The notes: generated by a model not told the origin, from the letters alone. A DNA stretch of 64,000 bases from Telopea speciosissima (GCF_018873765.1 NC_057922.1:12661563-12725562), one strand, 5' to 3'. Shown: positions 46,665 through 59,094, numbered from the stretch's first letter. Numbers and translations are program-made.

Positions 46665-48461
46665 GGGTAAAGTACACGTACCCCCTATAATGCACCTAAT
46701 ATACCTCGTACCCCCTAAGTTTCTGATAAGTTTATGTACCATCCCTATTTTACTCTCCTAATGCCATTTAAGTCTACACCAGGTATTAAATGCTAAAAAA
46801 TGACTAAATTACCTTTTTTTCTATCTTTTCTAAAATTTGAAAAGGCCTAATTGCCCTGATCTATTTGCTAAATTTTGAAAAGACCAAAATACCGTCATCT
46901 TCCCCAAATCATCTATCTTCTTTTACATACCCACCACCACCACCGCCACCACCACCACCACCCACCATTAACACCATCACCATCCCAATGTGAAGCCCCA
47001 CCTCACTGTCTTTCCTCCCCTCCTCTACTTCCTCCACCTCTCGTTGAGTTGGGAGCCAGAGCTGCAGCCACAGCATCGCTGATTGTAGTGAAGTTTCCAC
47101 TCCCATCTTTAGGATGCGATGAGATAAAAGAGAATAGCTCAGATCATTGTAGCCTAACATGTGCTTGATGACTCATACAGAGAAAGATTTTGAACATTTA
47201 GATTTGGAAAATATGAGACCAGAAAACGCCAACTAGTAACCGGTTGGATCAATTGATTAACAATCCCTAAATTGCCAGATTTTGGAATTTTTTATAAGAT
47301 ACCAGCTAGTCAAGCAATTGGGCCAGGTTGAAAGGTCAGATTGGAGGGTTCAGTTAGGATGAGATGAGATTTTCTAGTCCTAGTTCCAGTCCTGTTAGGT
47401 ATAGATGTAAAACATGGTGTCTGATCCTAATCTGGATTGGATGATCTTGGCCGTTCCTGAGTGTAAAAGCCCATTTAGAAATCCACCCAATTTTAAAATG
47501 GATTATTTATCCTAAAAACAAAGGGACTGACCCACAGCTGCCTCTAGGCAACGATTAGAAGTTTTGAATTAACAGGAAATGGGAAGTAGTGAATGTAAAA
47601 CTAATTAATGGTTCAGCAATAAGAAACTATAAAAAAAGGAAGAAAATATGGGTGTTGCAGGTCGTGGCTTCTTACTTCTAATTGCCCATTTAGAAATCCA
47701 CCCAATTTTAAAATGGATTATTTATCCTAAAAACAAAGGGACTGACCCACAGCTGCCTCTAGGCAACGATTAGAAGTTTTGAATTAACAGGAAATGGGAA
47801 GTAGTGAATGTAAAACTAATTAATGGTTCAGCAATAAGAAACTAAAAAAAAAGGAAGAAAATATGGGTGTTGCAGGTCGTGGCTTCTTACTTCTAATTGC
47901 TTCAGCTTGATTTGCTTAGTTGTCTGTCTATTAAATAAAAAGTTGTAAGACCCTTTGCCTCCTTCATAACTCTTCTCCCTCTTCTCCCACCGTGAAGCCC
48001 CTCCTCATTGTAGTCAAGTTCCCACTCCCATCTTCACTATAATCAGCAATGCTGTGGCTGCGGCTTCGGCTCCCAACTCAACGAGAGGTGGGGAAAGTAG
48101 AGGAGGGGAGGAGAGAGAGTGAGGCGGGGCTTCACATTGGGATGGTGGTGGTGTTAATGATGGGTGGTGGTGGTGGTGGGTATATAAAAGAAGATGATGA
48201 TTTGGGGAAGATGAGGGTATTTTGATCTTTTTAAATTTTAGCAAATAGATCAGGGTAATTCGGTCTTTTTAAATTTTAGAAAAAATAGAAGAAAGGGTAG
48301 TTTGGTCATCTTTTAGCATTTAATACGTGGACTTAAATGGCATTAGGGGGATAAAACAGGGGTGGTACGTGGGATGTTGAGGGGTGGTACGTGGACTTAT
48401 CAGAAGCTTAGGGGGTACGAGGAATATTTAGTGCATTCTAAGGGGTACGTGTACTTTATCC
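46665..48461. mobile_element. Mutator-like element with long terminal inverted repeats (1.8 kb)
   Basis: The arms (about 46665-47110 and 48015-48461, roughly 445 bp each) are inverted copies starting GGGTAAAGTACACGTACCCC against GGATAAAGTACACGTACCCC. Both include the AAATGGCATTAGG block, a (CCA)n tract, and CATTGGGATGGTG / CAACTCAACGAGAG-type sequence. A perfect 9-bp duplication TAAATTTTA flanks it (46656-46664 and 48462-48470). No transposase is visible, so it is non-autonomous. The interior holds a 215-bp tandem duplication. Confidence 0.88.
47469..47899 (+). repeat. 215-bp tandem duplication inside the long-TIR element
   Basis: The two copies (47469-47683 and 47684-47899) are virtually identical, differing mainly in the length and composition of one A run. 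Such low divergence implies a recent duplication. Confidence 0.92.
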
Positions 48462-48482
48462 TAAATTTTATTAAACATATTT

Positions 48483-49730
48483 GGGAAATTTACATGATTA
48501 ACCAATATTGAGTTTCACTTCACAAAAGCATCCAGCAGATGTTTACTCCAACAAAATCACCCAAAACAAGTTTGGGTATTACGAAAATAACCAAAACAGT
48601 ATCATCATACCGTATTCTTACGTTTGTTCTTTGTCCCCTCTCTCTGTCAAAATGTATCGCTGCATAAATGTGCTCCAGAGGTGGCACCAAATCCAGTTCA
48701 TCATCGTCACAATTGCCGCCGGCTAATCACCCGGGGCTCTCCAATGACTACTCCATTTGTGGCTTCACCAAAGGTGCCCACTTCTTTTCCATCTCCTCCT
48801 CCTACAACCATGTGAAAAGCCTCTTCTGCATTTACTTCGACATTACCCCCAGTCGCTTACTCGCTCCTCCGGCCAAAGCCTTACTCAATCACCACCACTC
48901 GTCTCTCCTTCCAATCGCGAAACCTTTTCCGACTAGTGCACCCGAAGTATCGCCTCCTACATGAACTATGAGGACTTCCATTTCAACTTCATCAAAAGTG
49001 AATAGAGATTCAAAATGAGAAACATAACCATGGATTTGGAAAACCGAATGATTAGTAAAAGGCTAGGTTCAAATTTTAGCTTTCAAGTGATGCCTTCGGT
49101 GCCGAGAGTCTTTTGCTCTCAAGTGTGTAGCTGGGAGACAATGAGAATTTATCTCAGAAGTTGCTTTTGCATCTCTCAACAATTGGCTTTGCATTTGGTT
49201 TTGACCCATTCTTGGTTGTTTGTCACCACCTAACTATCTCTCTGGCCACTTTAATTTGGGTTTTCTCTGTTATCTGTGTTGCCTCCCTCTGCAACTCTCA
49301 ATCTCCGGGGAGTATCTCCTTTGACTACATCTTCAATCAAAAAATATGTCGATGTTAAATTTCACTATGTTGTCCCTCATTTTTCGGCAATGATTCTTCT
49401 CAATCGAGGGATTCACGACAAGATTTAATGGCCTTTCTCTAGTAAGAGTTCATCTTCACCGATGATCCAAAATGGGGTTTCACGTATTTGAGTTAGGTTT
49501 TCATACATAACGATCTAGGGCTTTTTAATTATGGTTTCCGGCGACTCCTCCATTCCCTGCAAATACTGGGAATTACACTTCATCCTCTAATTTTCGGCGA
49601 CTTCATCGTCTTGGAAAATACAAAGGAATCGGTATGCTAGTCACTGTTTTGAGAAGTTTTGCTTAAAGAAACAAGTGTTAGATAATTTTGTAAAGTGAAA
49701 CTCAATACTGGCTAATCATGTAATTTTTCC
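48483..49730. mobile_element. Second Mutator-like element, possible Pack-MULE (1.25 kb)
   Basis: Terminal inverted repeats of about 41 bp: the left end GGGAAATTTACATGATTAAC and reverse-complemented right end GGAAAAATTACATGATTAGC, both running into ATTGAGTTTCACTT. The 9-mers AACATATTT (48474-48482) and AAAATATTT (49731-49739) match at 8 of 9 positions. The interior is more GC-rich and codon-like than the surroundings (notably 48660-48965 and 49130-49360), as if gene pieces had been captured, but I do not recognise a parent protein. Confidence 0.72.
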
Positions 49731-49744
49731 AAAATATTTCTTAT

Positions 49745-49915
49745 TGGGGAAAATAAATTGTCGCGTGTGGTGCACGGCTCCTGCGCCTAGACACAAGGCC
49801 GCATGAAATGACCGCCATGACCTCATGGAAAGGCGAAAATCCTTAACGGTGCAATAGTCATTTTGCATAAACTAGTGTCTAGGCATAGGAGCTGCGCACC
49901 ACACATGACTATATA
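49745..49915. mobile_element. MITE with GTGTGGTGCACGGCTCCTG arms
   Basis: The left arm CGTGTGGTGCACGGCTCCTG and the reverse-complemented right arm CATGTGTGGTGCGCAGCTCC pair over about 35 bp. The core has GAAATGACC and GTCATTTTGC modules as in other MITEs here. The exact ends and target duplication were not resolved. Confidence 0.6.
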
Positions 49916-50167
49916 AAGAAATTTGTATGTCGCATAATTAAATAAATTGAACAACAAAATATGGATTGCTACCTACTCCAAAACATGGTTTAAGGTGTAT
50001 CGGAAATGGGGTTGGTCTTAGCTGATACGGATTTAATATCGATCCGGTTTGTCCTAAATTGGTCCAAATTGGATGGAATTGCCCATACTTTTTAATAGAA
50101 ATTGATTTTTATTAACTTTTCACCCTTGAGACATACTAGTGGATCGATATCAGATTGATCAGTATTT

Positions 50168-50400
50168 GGGATTGGCTCGACTGATACAGATCCAATCCCA
50201 AGATTACGAACCATGGTCTAGAATACACCAAGGAGTCCCTCTCAAGTTGTCAAAGTGACCAAACACACGCACGGATTGATTAGTAATTCAAGATTGGTTT
50301 CGACTGATACAGATCCAATCCCAAGATTACGAACCATGCTCAAGAGTACAAAGAGTCTCTTTCAAGTTGTCAAATTGAACACACACAATCGAACAAACAC
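50168..50400 (+). repeat. Tandem duplication with a 123-bp period
   Basis: GACTGATACAGATCCAATCC at 50179 recurs at 50302, followed in both copies by AAGATTACGAACCATG and later TTTCAAGTTGTCAAA-like sequence, with moderate divergence. Confidence 0.75.
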
Positions 50401-51329
50401 AAAAAAAAAAATAAATAAATGAATGTTTACACAACCATCATCAATTCCAACACCTATTTTGCTTCTCTGGAATCTCTGCTACACTTTCAAATGCAATGGG
50501 AGGGATGATAAATGAGAGATGAACAATTTCTCACTTTTGATTAGAAGAGAATTGTTTCATAAAATTTCATTATTTTTCTTTTACAAATTACAAGAGAGAA
50601 ACAAAAATGGAAAGCTCTAACAATGGTTAGACCGGAAATAGCCAATCAAATGATAAAGAATGATCTATCTAAACCCTCAAAGCGACCTAATATGGCCATG
50701 AAATCTTCCTCTTCCCCGGTGAACTAGGCCCATTAGGCCCATTTCCAATATCTCTACAAACGGGTAAGTTAGACCTGTCGGTTGTTCATCTCCTCCACCC
50801 ATAGGTAGTTTATAAATATTTGGCTTATTCTCCATTCTCACTGGTTCCAAAACCTGAAATTGTTCATCTTCTCATCTCTGCATCTATTAGAATGATAGAT
50901 CAAGAAAAAAAAAGATCTAACCTCAATTGACATAAAGTCACCACCTAGATTAAAATCTATAAGACTCGCAAATAAAATTTTAACTCCATTTTGAATTGGT
51001 CTGACTAAAAGATCATATTTGTGTCAGGTTGCTGACCAGAGAAAGTGTTAGACATCCTAGTTCACTTGATTAAACCAAACTATCATTTGCTGGTATTTTA
51101 ACATTCCAAACCACATGTATGCACTATGACATACTCTAAAAAAATAAATTATGCTATAAATCCTACAATGCAAGGGTTAGGATACATAAAAATAAAAACA
51201 TGCAAAGAGGGATCCTTAAGCTATTGTTTGTAGTAATTAAACAGGTATTTAGATAATCCCAAAAAGCTTTCATTATAATCATACACAACTACAACTATGT
51301 CATTATGACACGGGAAAAGGAATCTATAA
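50401..51329. other. AT-rich intergenic region
   Basis: No gene, RNA or defined repeat recognised. Confidence 0.4.
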
Positions 51330-51338
51330 ATAAAAAAT

Positions 51339-51513
51339 GGGAAAAAGTTCTCTGTCCGAGAGTGTGGCCTACGCCAGCACTCCCATGAGTCTCTCTCTCT
51401 CTCTCTCCTCCCCATGTGAAAAGACACCTCTGCCCCCTTGTTTTAAGGAGGAGAGAGATAGACACATGGGAGTGCTGGTGTAGGCCACACTCCCGTACAA
51501 AAAACTGCTTCCC
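51339..51513. mobile_element. Mutator-like MITE, 175 bp (same family as 15035-15216)
   Basis: A perfect 9-bp duplication ATAAAAAAT flanks it (51330-51338 and 51514-51522). The ends GGGAAAAAGTTCTCTGTCCG and GGGAAGCAGTTTTTTGTACG pair and both continue into GAGTGTGGCCTAC. The interior includes a (CT)n tract. Confidence 0.9.
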
Positions 51514-51523
51514 ATAAAAAATA

Positions 51524-51715
51524 TGGTAAGAGATCGTTGTCTGGTCACGTAGTGCCTACACCAACACAGGAGCCAATGAGAAATTGCATAAGGGCATCAA
51601 CATATATGGGGTTTTTTATTTCACAAGGTACTACGTAGTTATAATTTTGTGCATTCCTATGTCAAGGTGTAGGGGCCATACGACCAGTTAGCTTTATTTT
51701 TTTTCCATATACAAT
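51524..51715. mobile_element. Probable MITE adjacent to the previous one
   Basis: The arms TGTCTGGTCACGTAGTGCC…CTACACC and GCTAACTGGTCGTATGGCCC…CTACACC (right end reverse-complemented) are inverted repeats. Ends and target duplication are uncertain. Confidence 0.45.
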
Positions 51716-52565
51716 AATAATGAACCATGCAAAAGTATGGTAGGAACTGACATTAAACAACATTTTCTTTATAAAATTTCAAAATCTAAGACCATAGCAA
51801 AACCCTAGTTGGAAAAAGCATTCAAATAATCTAAATGCCCTTCTATGCAATATCTAGCCTAATTAATTGCTTCAATGGCTATCATATATGAAATGCTTTT
51901 AACTTGTTCTAGATATTTTATTCTCTTTGCCACCTAACAAATGCCCACACGTGTATCTCTCTCCCTCTTTCCTTCTCTCTCTTATAGCATCTACTGTTCA
52001 GTAATCTTATATCTTTTTCCATTCATGAGATTCAACACATAGTTTTGTTTGCTCTAAGAGAATTTGTTCCTGTCTTCATCATTAACAGAGCATCGAAGAA
52101 GAAGAAGAAGTCATTGGTGCGGCAGCATTCTTCTTTTTCACCACCTTTATTCCCAGCAGCCATGAACCTTTCTGGCTTAAAAACTCCTCCGCTTTGTGAG
52201 TGTTATGCTTCCTCCACCTTGTGAGTGTTGTTTCCTCTCCTTGGTGCCCTAATGGCAAGCTTCGATGAGGAATTCCTTATTGAGTTTGTCGACCCTCTCA
52301 TTTGCCACCTCTTCATTGTCGTTCTTCTCTTTGTTTATTTTTGCTTGGAAATGTTTGGTGCTCTAGTGTTTTTGTTCGAATATTTGCTTTGAGTCTGGTC
52401 CGGCGTCCCCTGTTCCATACCCAAATCGTTACCCCAGGTCTTTTTTGGTTTGTTGTGCCAGCAGTTCTCTGGATTGGTACCCATTCCTTCTCCTGGGGCG
52501 GTGTTGGCTTTCTTTGATGTTTACTGTTTGTTGGTTGCTCTGTTCTCTGCTTCCTTGTTCTGGCT

Positions 52566-54143
52566 ATGAGGCCCTCCTCTAGCACTCGGAGGAATCACTC
52601 CTCACCTCCTCCCGCACCGACGCGACTATCAGATGATGAGGATGCTGTGGAAATCGATGGCGAACTGGAAGAAGCCATTGCAGGCAACCCGTCTCTTGCT
52701 TTGTTTGGTAAGGTGCTTATTAGTAAACCTTATCGACATCAGGTGGTAAGCGAAGCCCTCATCACGGCTTGGAATCCTAAATATGGTGTGGAAGTCTTTC
52801 CGGTAGCTGAACATAAGTTCTGCTTCCAATTTCATCATGAGATTGATCTTAATAATGTGCTCTCCGAGGGCCCCTGGTCCGTATCTGGTAATCTGCTCCT
52901 TCTTGCCCCCTGGTCTGGAGATACTGATGTTCACATTACCACGACGGACTTCTGGGTTCAACTGCATGATCTCCCACCGGATCTTCTTAATCTGGAGTTT
53001 GGGTACAAAGTTGCTCTGAAGATCGGTGTTTCGATTAGTGCCATGGTGATTCAAGGCAACCAGTTTGGTGAAAATATTGAATACATCCGATGCCGGGTCT
53101 CTATTGATATCACTAAAGCTCTCTGGACTACCATCCCAATTAAAGGACGCGTCGGTGTTCTCTGTTCGATCCAGATTAGGTATGAGAAATTGCCTATATT
53201 CTATTACTACTGTGGTGTTATTGGCCATGATGATCGAAGATGTGTTGAGCTTTATGATGCTAGCATAGCCCATAGACAGACCCACGGATGCCCGCTATCC
53301 CACCAATGTGCCGATTGCCCCTTACTCAGATATGGCTCGTCTCTCCGGGCCACGGTGCCATCCCCTAGGCTGGTTGAGCAAACCACACATCGTGTGTTCT
53401 CCGGTCCGCCTCCCTTGCCGGCTACGGTGCCAAGTCCCTCCAATGCTACCTCTGTTAACCAGTCCCAGAATTACCACCCACATTTCGGATGTAGGAACGA
53501 TGGGGATGTCCTTCTGTCACCTGAGTCAGGGCACGCCTCCACCCCTACACGTGGCATACCCCGAATGGATCATCACCCACCTCCTCCTACTTTCTGTACC
53601 CCTGCCCTGTTAGAACGGTCTACCCCCCACACCCCAGACCAAAACCCCAATCCTTTCACCTTGGCGCCAGCTCATTCGCATGCCCTAATCATTCCCTCTA
53701 CCCCTCCATACCTTATGCATCCTTCTCACCTCGGTCCCACCACTTTTGGCCTACACCCAGATCCCACTACCCAACACCTCTTGGTACAACTAATGCAGTG
53801 CCCAGATGCCTCGACCACCCTCTTATCTCTGATACCCTATCTCTCCAATATACGTATTTCTTGTGATAACCCACCTCATAGCCCAATGACCCCCTGGACC
53901 CTGTCCCACCTCTGTCCCACAACATTTTAAACCGCCTTATTTACCCTGGGAACCAGACTGCTCTTCAACCGGATCCTTTGCACATTCTAGAATCTAAGCC
54001 AATCCCTGATCCAACCCTTGAACATAGCCAACCCGGGCAGCAATCTCTTCACCCTTCTGCCCCTGCAAATTCCTCTAAGCCTAACCGTCTGTACAAACCT
54101 TATGAAACTCCTGGGACTTCTTCTAGACAGAAGAGAAGAAAAT
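52566..54143 (+). pseudogene. LINE ORF1 (DUF4283 domain, damaged zinc knuckle)
   Basis: A 454-codon frame (52566-53930) encodes the nucleic-acid-binding ORF1 protein typical of plant L1 elements. A DUF4283-like domain spans about residues 30-190 (LSEGPWSVSGNLLLLAPWSG), then a CCHC-type knuckle in which the first Cys is Tyr (YYYCGVIGHDDRRC), then a Pro/Thr/His-rich tail. After a stop at 53928-53930 the tail continues in another frame to about 54143 (ending SSRQKRRK), so the original ORF1 was longer. Confidence 0.8.
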
Positions 54144-54240
54144 AAGGGCAAGGCTCTGCTACTATTTATGACTCGTCTGATGAGCATTTTTTAGTGTGTG
54201 GCCCCTCGATGGCTGGGGGAAATTAGCCCCACCATGGCAA

Positions 54241-57200
54241 ATGAAGATATTGTGCTGGAATTGTCAAGGGATTAGGAGATCCTTGACAATTCAACACCTC
54301 TGCAATCTCTCCCATTCGTGCAGGCCAGATTTGATTTTCCTTATGGAGCTGAAATGCAAGGCGAAAAAGCCTCAAGTCCTGTGTAGGAAACTGAGGATGC
54401 AACAGTTTTCCTTTGTTCCTGCTGAGAATGGTTTCGGTGGTCTGGCCCTGTTGGGCTCCCTATCTTGGCAGGCAACGGTCTTATGTGCTGATAATAGGCT
54501 GATTGATGCTTATGTTGTTGGCCCGGAGGAGAATTCCTTTTACTTTACAGGCGTGTATGGGGACCCCGACAGAAGCAAGCATCAAGCTGTGTGGAATAGA
54601 CTTAAGGCTTTGGGGGCTGGAAGAATTGATAAATGGTCTGCGTAGGCGACTTTAACTCTTATCTGGAGTGGCACGAAAAGGCTGGGGGGACTTCGGGGCC
54701 TACCAGAGATGCCTATAATTTCAGAGACATGATCGATCCTTGTCATTTGTTGGACCTGGGCGCTTGTGGACCTTGGTATACTTAGTCGAATAATCGCAAA
54801 GGGGCTACTAATATCAGAGTTAGGCTCGACAAAGCCCTAGCTAACCCCTCATGGAGGAGTGAATTTGGTAACGCTGTGGTTTATGTGAAAACTCGGCTAG
54901 GGTCTAATCATTACCCTATTCTTATTGATTCAGATGGCGATAGAAACTCAGGGTCTCGACCTTGCAGATTTGAGGCAATGTGGCTTTGCCACCCACAGTG
55001 TAAGGTGATGGTTTTTGGGCTCTTCTTGGAACTGGTTCAGTGGGACATATTATTCACCAGAAGACCAAGAATTGCAAACCAGTCCTTCAGAAATGGAATC
55101 AAGAGGTTTTCGATCATGTCCAAACCAATATTCAGAGGCTCAAGCGAGAGCTTAATGAGCTGCAGGATCATCCCATGTTACCCTCTCTTAAAGACTATGA
55201 AACTCTTCTAATGGCTTAGCTGGAGGAGGAATTACAGAAACAAGAGATTATGTGGCACCAGAAGTCTAGATCCTCTTGGCTTCAATGTGGGGATCGCAAT
55301 ACGGCCTTCTTTCATGCGTCTACTCTCCAACGACGTCAGGCCAATAAGATCTTGTAGCTAAGGCTTTCCTCTAGGAGATGGGCTTATTCAGATAAGGACA
55401 TTACTGCTGAAATCCTCTCCCATTACCAAAAGACCTATGAAGGGGAAAGAGTAAACGAAGTAGCTATCAACACTGTTTTAGCTGCTGTTTCTCCAGTAGT
55501 TGATGCTCTCTCAAATGAGTTGTTGTGCTCTACCCCCCACCTTAAAGGAGATAAAGGAAGCTGTTATGGCGATGGGCCCTCTAAAGTTGCCAGGGCCTGA
55601 TGGGCTGCCTCCCATATTTTACCAAAAGTTTTGGGGTATTGTTCATCCGGAGGTGATCAACTTTGTTCAGGAATTTTTCAACACAGGCGTGCTCCCTCCT
55701 GGCCTAAATGACACGCTGATTTGTTTAATTCCAAAGTGTCAACAGCCTGAAGCGGTGGATCAATATACGTCGATAAGTCTGTGCTCGATGGTTATGAAGA
55801 TTGTCACCAAAATTATGGCCACTCATCTCAGTGGGTGCTTGGATAGCATTATCTCTTTTAACCAATCTGCTTTTGTCCATGGGAGACTAATTTCGGATAA
55901 TATCTTTACTGCTCACGAGGTGTTTCACTATATAAAGCGGAGAAGAAAGGGGAAAGGCAAATTTGTGGCTATCAAGTTTGATATCCGTAAAGCCTATGAT
56001 AGGCTGAGCTGGGAGTTTATCCGACGCATGCAACTGGCTCTTGGGTTCTCGGAGAAATGGGTTTAGTTGGTTTCCTGCTGTATTAGTTCTGTCTCTTATC
56101 AGGTCCTTATGAATGGGTCGGCAAAAGGGAAGATCATTCCTTCAAGAGGCCTTCGTCAAGGGGACCCTCTCTCCCCTTCCATTTTCATCATTTGTGTGCA
56201 AGCTCTTACCTGCTACCTTAAACAAGCCGAACTGCAGGGTACTATTAAAGGGATTCGGGTCAGAAACCGGACTGATCCCATAGCCCATTTACTATTCGCT
56301 GATGATTGTTTATTGTTTTCCAAGCTAAACCTGCAAGAAATATGGGCTCTAAAGGATCTGTTTGACACTTATTGCCTCGCTAGTGGCCAATCGATCAACT
56401 TCTCTAAGTCTATGGTCACTTTTAGCCCAAACACGCCTTAAAAAATGAAACGTTGGTTTGCTAGGATCCTAAGAGTTAAGTATGGGGATGGACCCAAGAA
56501 ATACTTGGGCCTTCCACCTACTATTGGAGTCTCTAAAAGGCAATTGTTCAAGGATGTTGAAGAAAAGGTGGCTGGTAAACTACAGGGATGGAAGACTCTT
56601 TTGCTTTCTCAGGCTGGCAAGGAGACGCTTCTCAAATCAGTAGCCATGACTATGAATACGTATGCTGCTACCCATTTCAAGCTTTCTTCGGCTCACCATT
56701 CAAAGATTACTAGACTAGCTTCAGATTTCTTTTGGAATAACTCTGACCAGCATGCTAGCATCAAGTGGATTTCGTGGAAGACGCTGTGCTTGTCCAAGGA
56801 GAATGGTGGACTCGGATTTCGCGATTCAAGGCTTCACAACCAGGCGCTACTTGCAAAAACTGCCTGGAGACTTTGGCAGGACCCAGATTCGGCTTGGGGA
56901 AAGTTCATCAAGCAAATTTATTTTCCTCATTCCACTTTTCTTCAAGGTAAGGTTGGGAGTAACCCGTCTTGGGTTTGGCAGAGCATTCTCTATGGAAGAA
57001 AAGTTCTTGAGGCTGGCTTGTGCTGGATGGTGGGAGATGGTACGAAGATTAGAATATGGGAAGATAACTGGCTACTTCATAGTCCAACATTCAAAATTCA
57101 ACATGCCCAGCCACCAGATTGTCACATTACAAGTGTTTCGGAGCTTATCAGTGAAGACGATAGGAGCTGGAATACTGAACTTCTTCAAAGATGGTTTCAA

Positions 57201-58407
57201 CCCTCTGATATTCAAGCCATTCTACATATTCAGCTTCCTCTTTTCCCTTGAGAAGATCGGTTGTCTGGGGGAGCTAGAAATGAAGTTTTTACGGTTAAAA
57301 CTGCTTACCATCTCCTCTACAACAGAGAAGCTGCTGCAAACCAAGCCATTGCGTCCACCTCTACCACATCCTCCATCCCTCAGGTGCCTAAGAAAGTTTG
57401 GAAAGCTGTGTGGAATTGCCCAACACTACCAAAAATCAGGACTTTTCTTTGGAAGGCCTGTGCTTCTGGGCTGGCCATTGGAGAGGGGTTCCTGAGGCAA
57501 CAAATCCAGATCGACCCCCATTGCCATCGATGTGGTGCTTTTCCAGAGACGGTTTCCCATATTCTTATGGAATGCCCGTTTGCCCAGGCTGTGTGGTTTG
57601 CTTCTCCCTTGTCAGTTAACTTCTCTTCTGAGGTTCTGCATGATTTCTGTGGTTGGATTAAGAAATGGATGGAGATTGGGCACCAGAACAAAAAACAGGG
57701 GCAGGAAGTTGCAGGTCTTTGCTCTTTTCTGTGTTGGCATATTTGGAAGGCGCGAAATGAGTCTGTTCATAACAGCTCTAGTCGATCCCCTATACAGGTT
57801 GCGACGATGGCTCTCTCAACGTTCCAAGAATTTTGGGATGGGACTATGTCCAAGAACTAGGGGTCTTGTATCTCGCATGATAGCAGGATTGAAAAGGACA
57901 TTAAGTGGCATCCTCCAGTGAATGGTTTTTTCAAGCTTAACTGTGATGCTTCTCTGGTCCAAGGTGCTAAGAAAGGGGGGTCTTGGATGTGTTCTTAGAA
58001 ACTCTTCGAGGAATCTAGTCTCGGCACTCTCTAAACCAGCTATGTTCTCCAACAGTGCTCAAGGGGAAAGTCTGGCGATCCGAGATGGGCTTCTGCTGGC
58101 TATTGGTGAATGCGCTGATAGAGTCATCGTCGAGTCTGACAGTAATCAGGTCATCCAGTTTATTCAACAGCAATCGTCAACTCCTCCAGTGGATATTCTC
58201 CCCATTATAAATGATATCAGGCATATCAGTTCTTCCTTTGTGGAATGTTCTTTTGCTTATATTCCAAGGTCTATCAACGCTGTGGCTGATACCTTGGCTA
58301 GGAAGGCCTCTTCTTTAGATTGTGAGATGATCTGGCCTAGCTCTACTCCTTGGCTAATCCGCCTTTGTAAGTCGAATTCCTTATGTTCTGAACAATCACT
58401 TCAATGA
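54241..58407 (+). pseudogene. LINE ORF2 (endonuclease, reverse transcriptase, RNase H), interrupted
   Basis: It starts MKILCWNCQGI, the endonuclease N-terminus, with GDFN near 54645. Reverse transcriptase motifs follow: GPDGLPPIFYQKFW, SAFVHGRLISDNIF, KFDIRKAYDRLSW, GLRQGDPLSPSIFI and the catalytic FADD in LLFADDCLLFS. Next comes a zinc-binding region (CHRCGAFPETVSHILMECPF) and an RNase H domain with VADTLARKA. Breaks: frameshifts near 54640, 55040 and 57855-57960; in-frame stops at about 54783, 55217, 55355, 56064, 56439 and 57249. Most stops are TAG. It cannot make a complete enzyme as it stands. Confidence 0.88.
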
Positions 58408-58588
58408 AATTTTGTTGACCAAAAAAAAAAAAAAAAAAGATTCACGTACAGACCTATCTAGAGTTAGGCGTCTTTAACAAAAAAAGATCTTAAGGAATTG
58501 TAGAGATATCCCTGATATCTTGTAGAATTGGGCCTCACTAGCAGGCTACCCGACAACACATTGCCTATTTTGAAGGCTATAAACAATA

Positions 58589-58762
58589 GAGAGTTTCCCT
58601 CCACCCATGGTGAATGGAATCCTATTCAATGTGGGACGGGAGAGGGTGGAAATGAGTATCGAGATGGTATTTTGAAACATACTAAAACCCTAGGCGGGAT
58701 TTGTGAACCTTAGGACGTTGTAAAAATCGTCCTCTATGGGTGGAGGTCGGGAAACTTAATCC
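58589..58762. mobile_element. Mutator-like MITE, 174 bp (same family as 7243-7415)
   Basis: A perfect 9-bp duplication TAAACAATA flanks it (58580-58588 and 58763-58771). The ends contain GAGTTTCCCTCCACCC and its complement. The interior ACATACTAAAACCCTAG is shared with the 7.3-kb copy. Confidence 0.88.
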
Positions 58763-59094
58763 TAAACAATATAGGGGAACTGTTACCAAGTGCAATGACA
58801 ATTTAGATGGTACTATACCAAAATACAATATAATATCTTTAGCTATATGTGCTCTAAGTATTTTCTACTTCTTTGATATCTGAGGATAATTATGTCTATT
58901 AAAATACTAGCGTTGTTCTTTGAGTTTTCTCTTCCAATTTAGTTTTGCTTGTATGGACTTAAATAATACGTAGAAAACTTAAATTAGCTTCATTTTTGGA
59001 TTTTTTTTTTCTCTTTTGTAAATCACAAAAGAGGGACAATAAGGTTTAAAATCTTTAAACAATCACTTGTATGTAAATTTCCACATAAATGAAA

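Larger units (their letters stand above)
52040..58438 (+). mobile_element. L1-type LINE retrotransposon, near full length but inactivated
   Basis: Order of parts: a leader of about 500 bp, ORF1, ORF2 (endonuclease, reverse transcriptase, zinc-finger region, RNase H) and a poly(A) run at 58421-58438. The 5' end is approximate: AGATTCA occurs both after the poly(A) and near 52029, too short to prove a target duplication. A 3' fragment of the same family lies at 8074-8362 on the other strand. The open frames contain stops and frameshifts. Confidence 0.88.

Noticed and set aside
46875-47168. 97-codon frame with poly-His tract
   Set aside because: It arises from the (CCA)n tract in the arm of the long-TIR element; the other arm repeats it in reverse.
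52021-52040. Target duplication of the full LINE
   Set aside because: AGATTCA matches the sequence after the poly(A), but 7 bp with immediate divergence is within chance.
52313-52585. Open frame opposite the LINE leader
   Set aside because: Antisense chance frame with no similarity; the plus strand is clearly LINE sequence.
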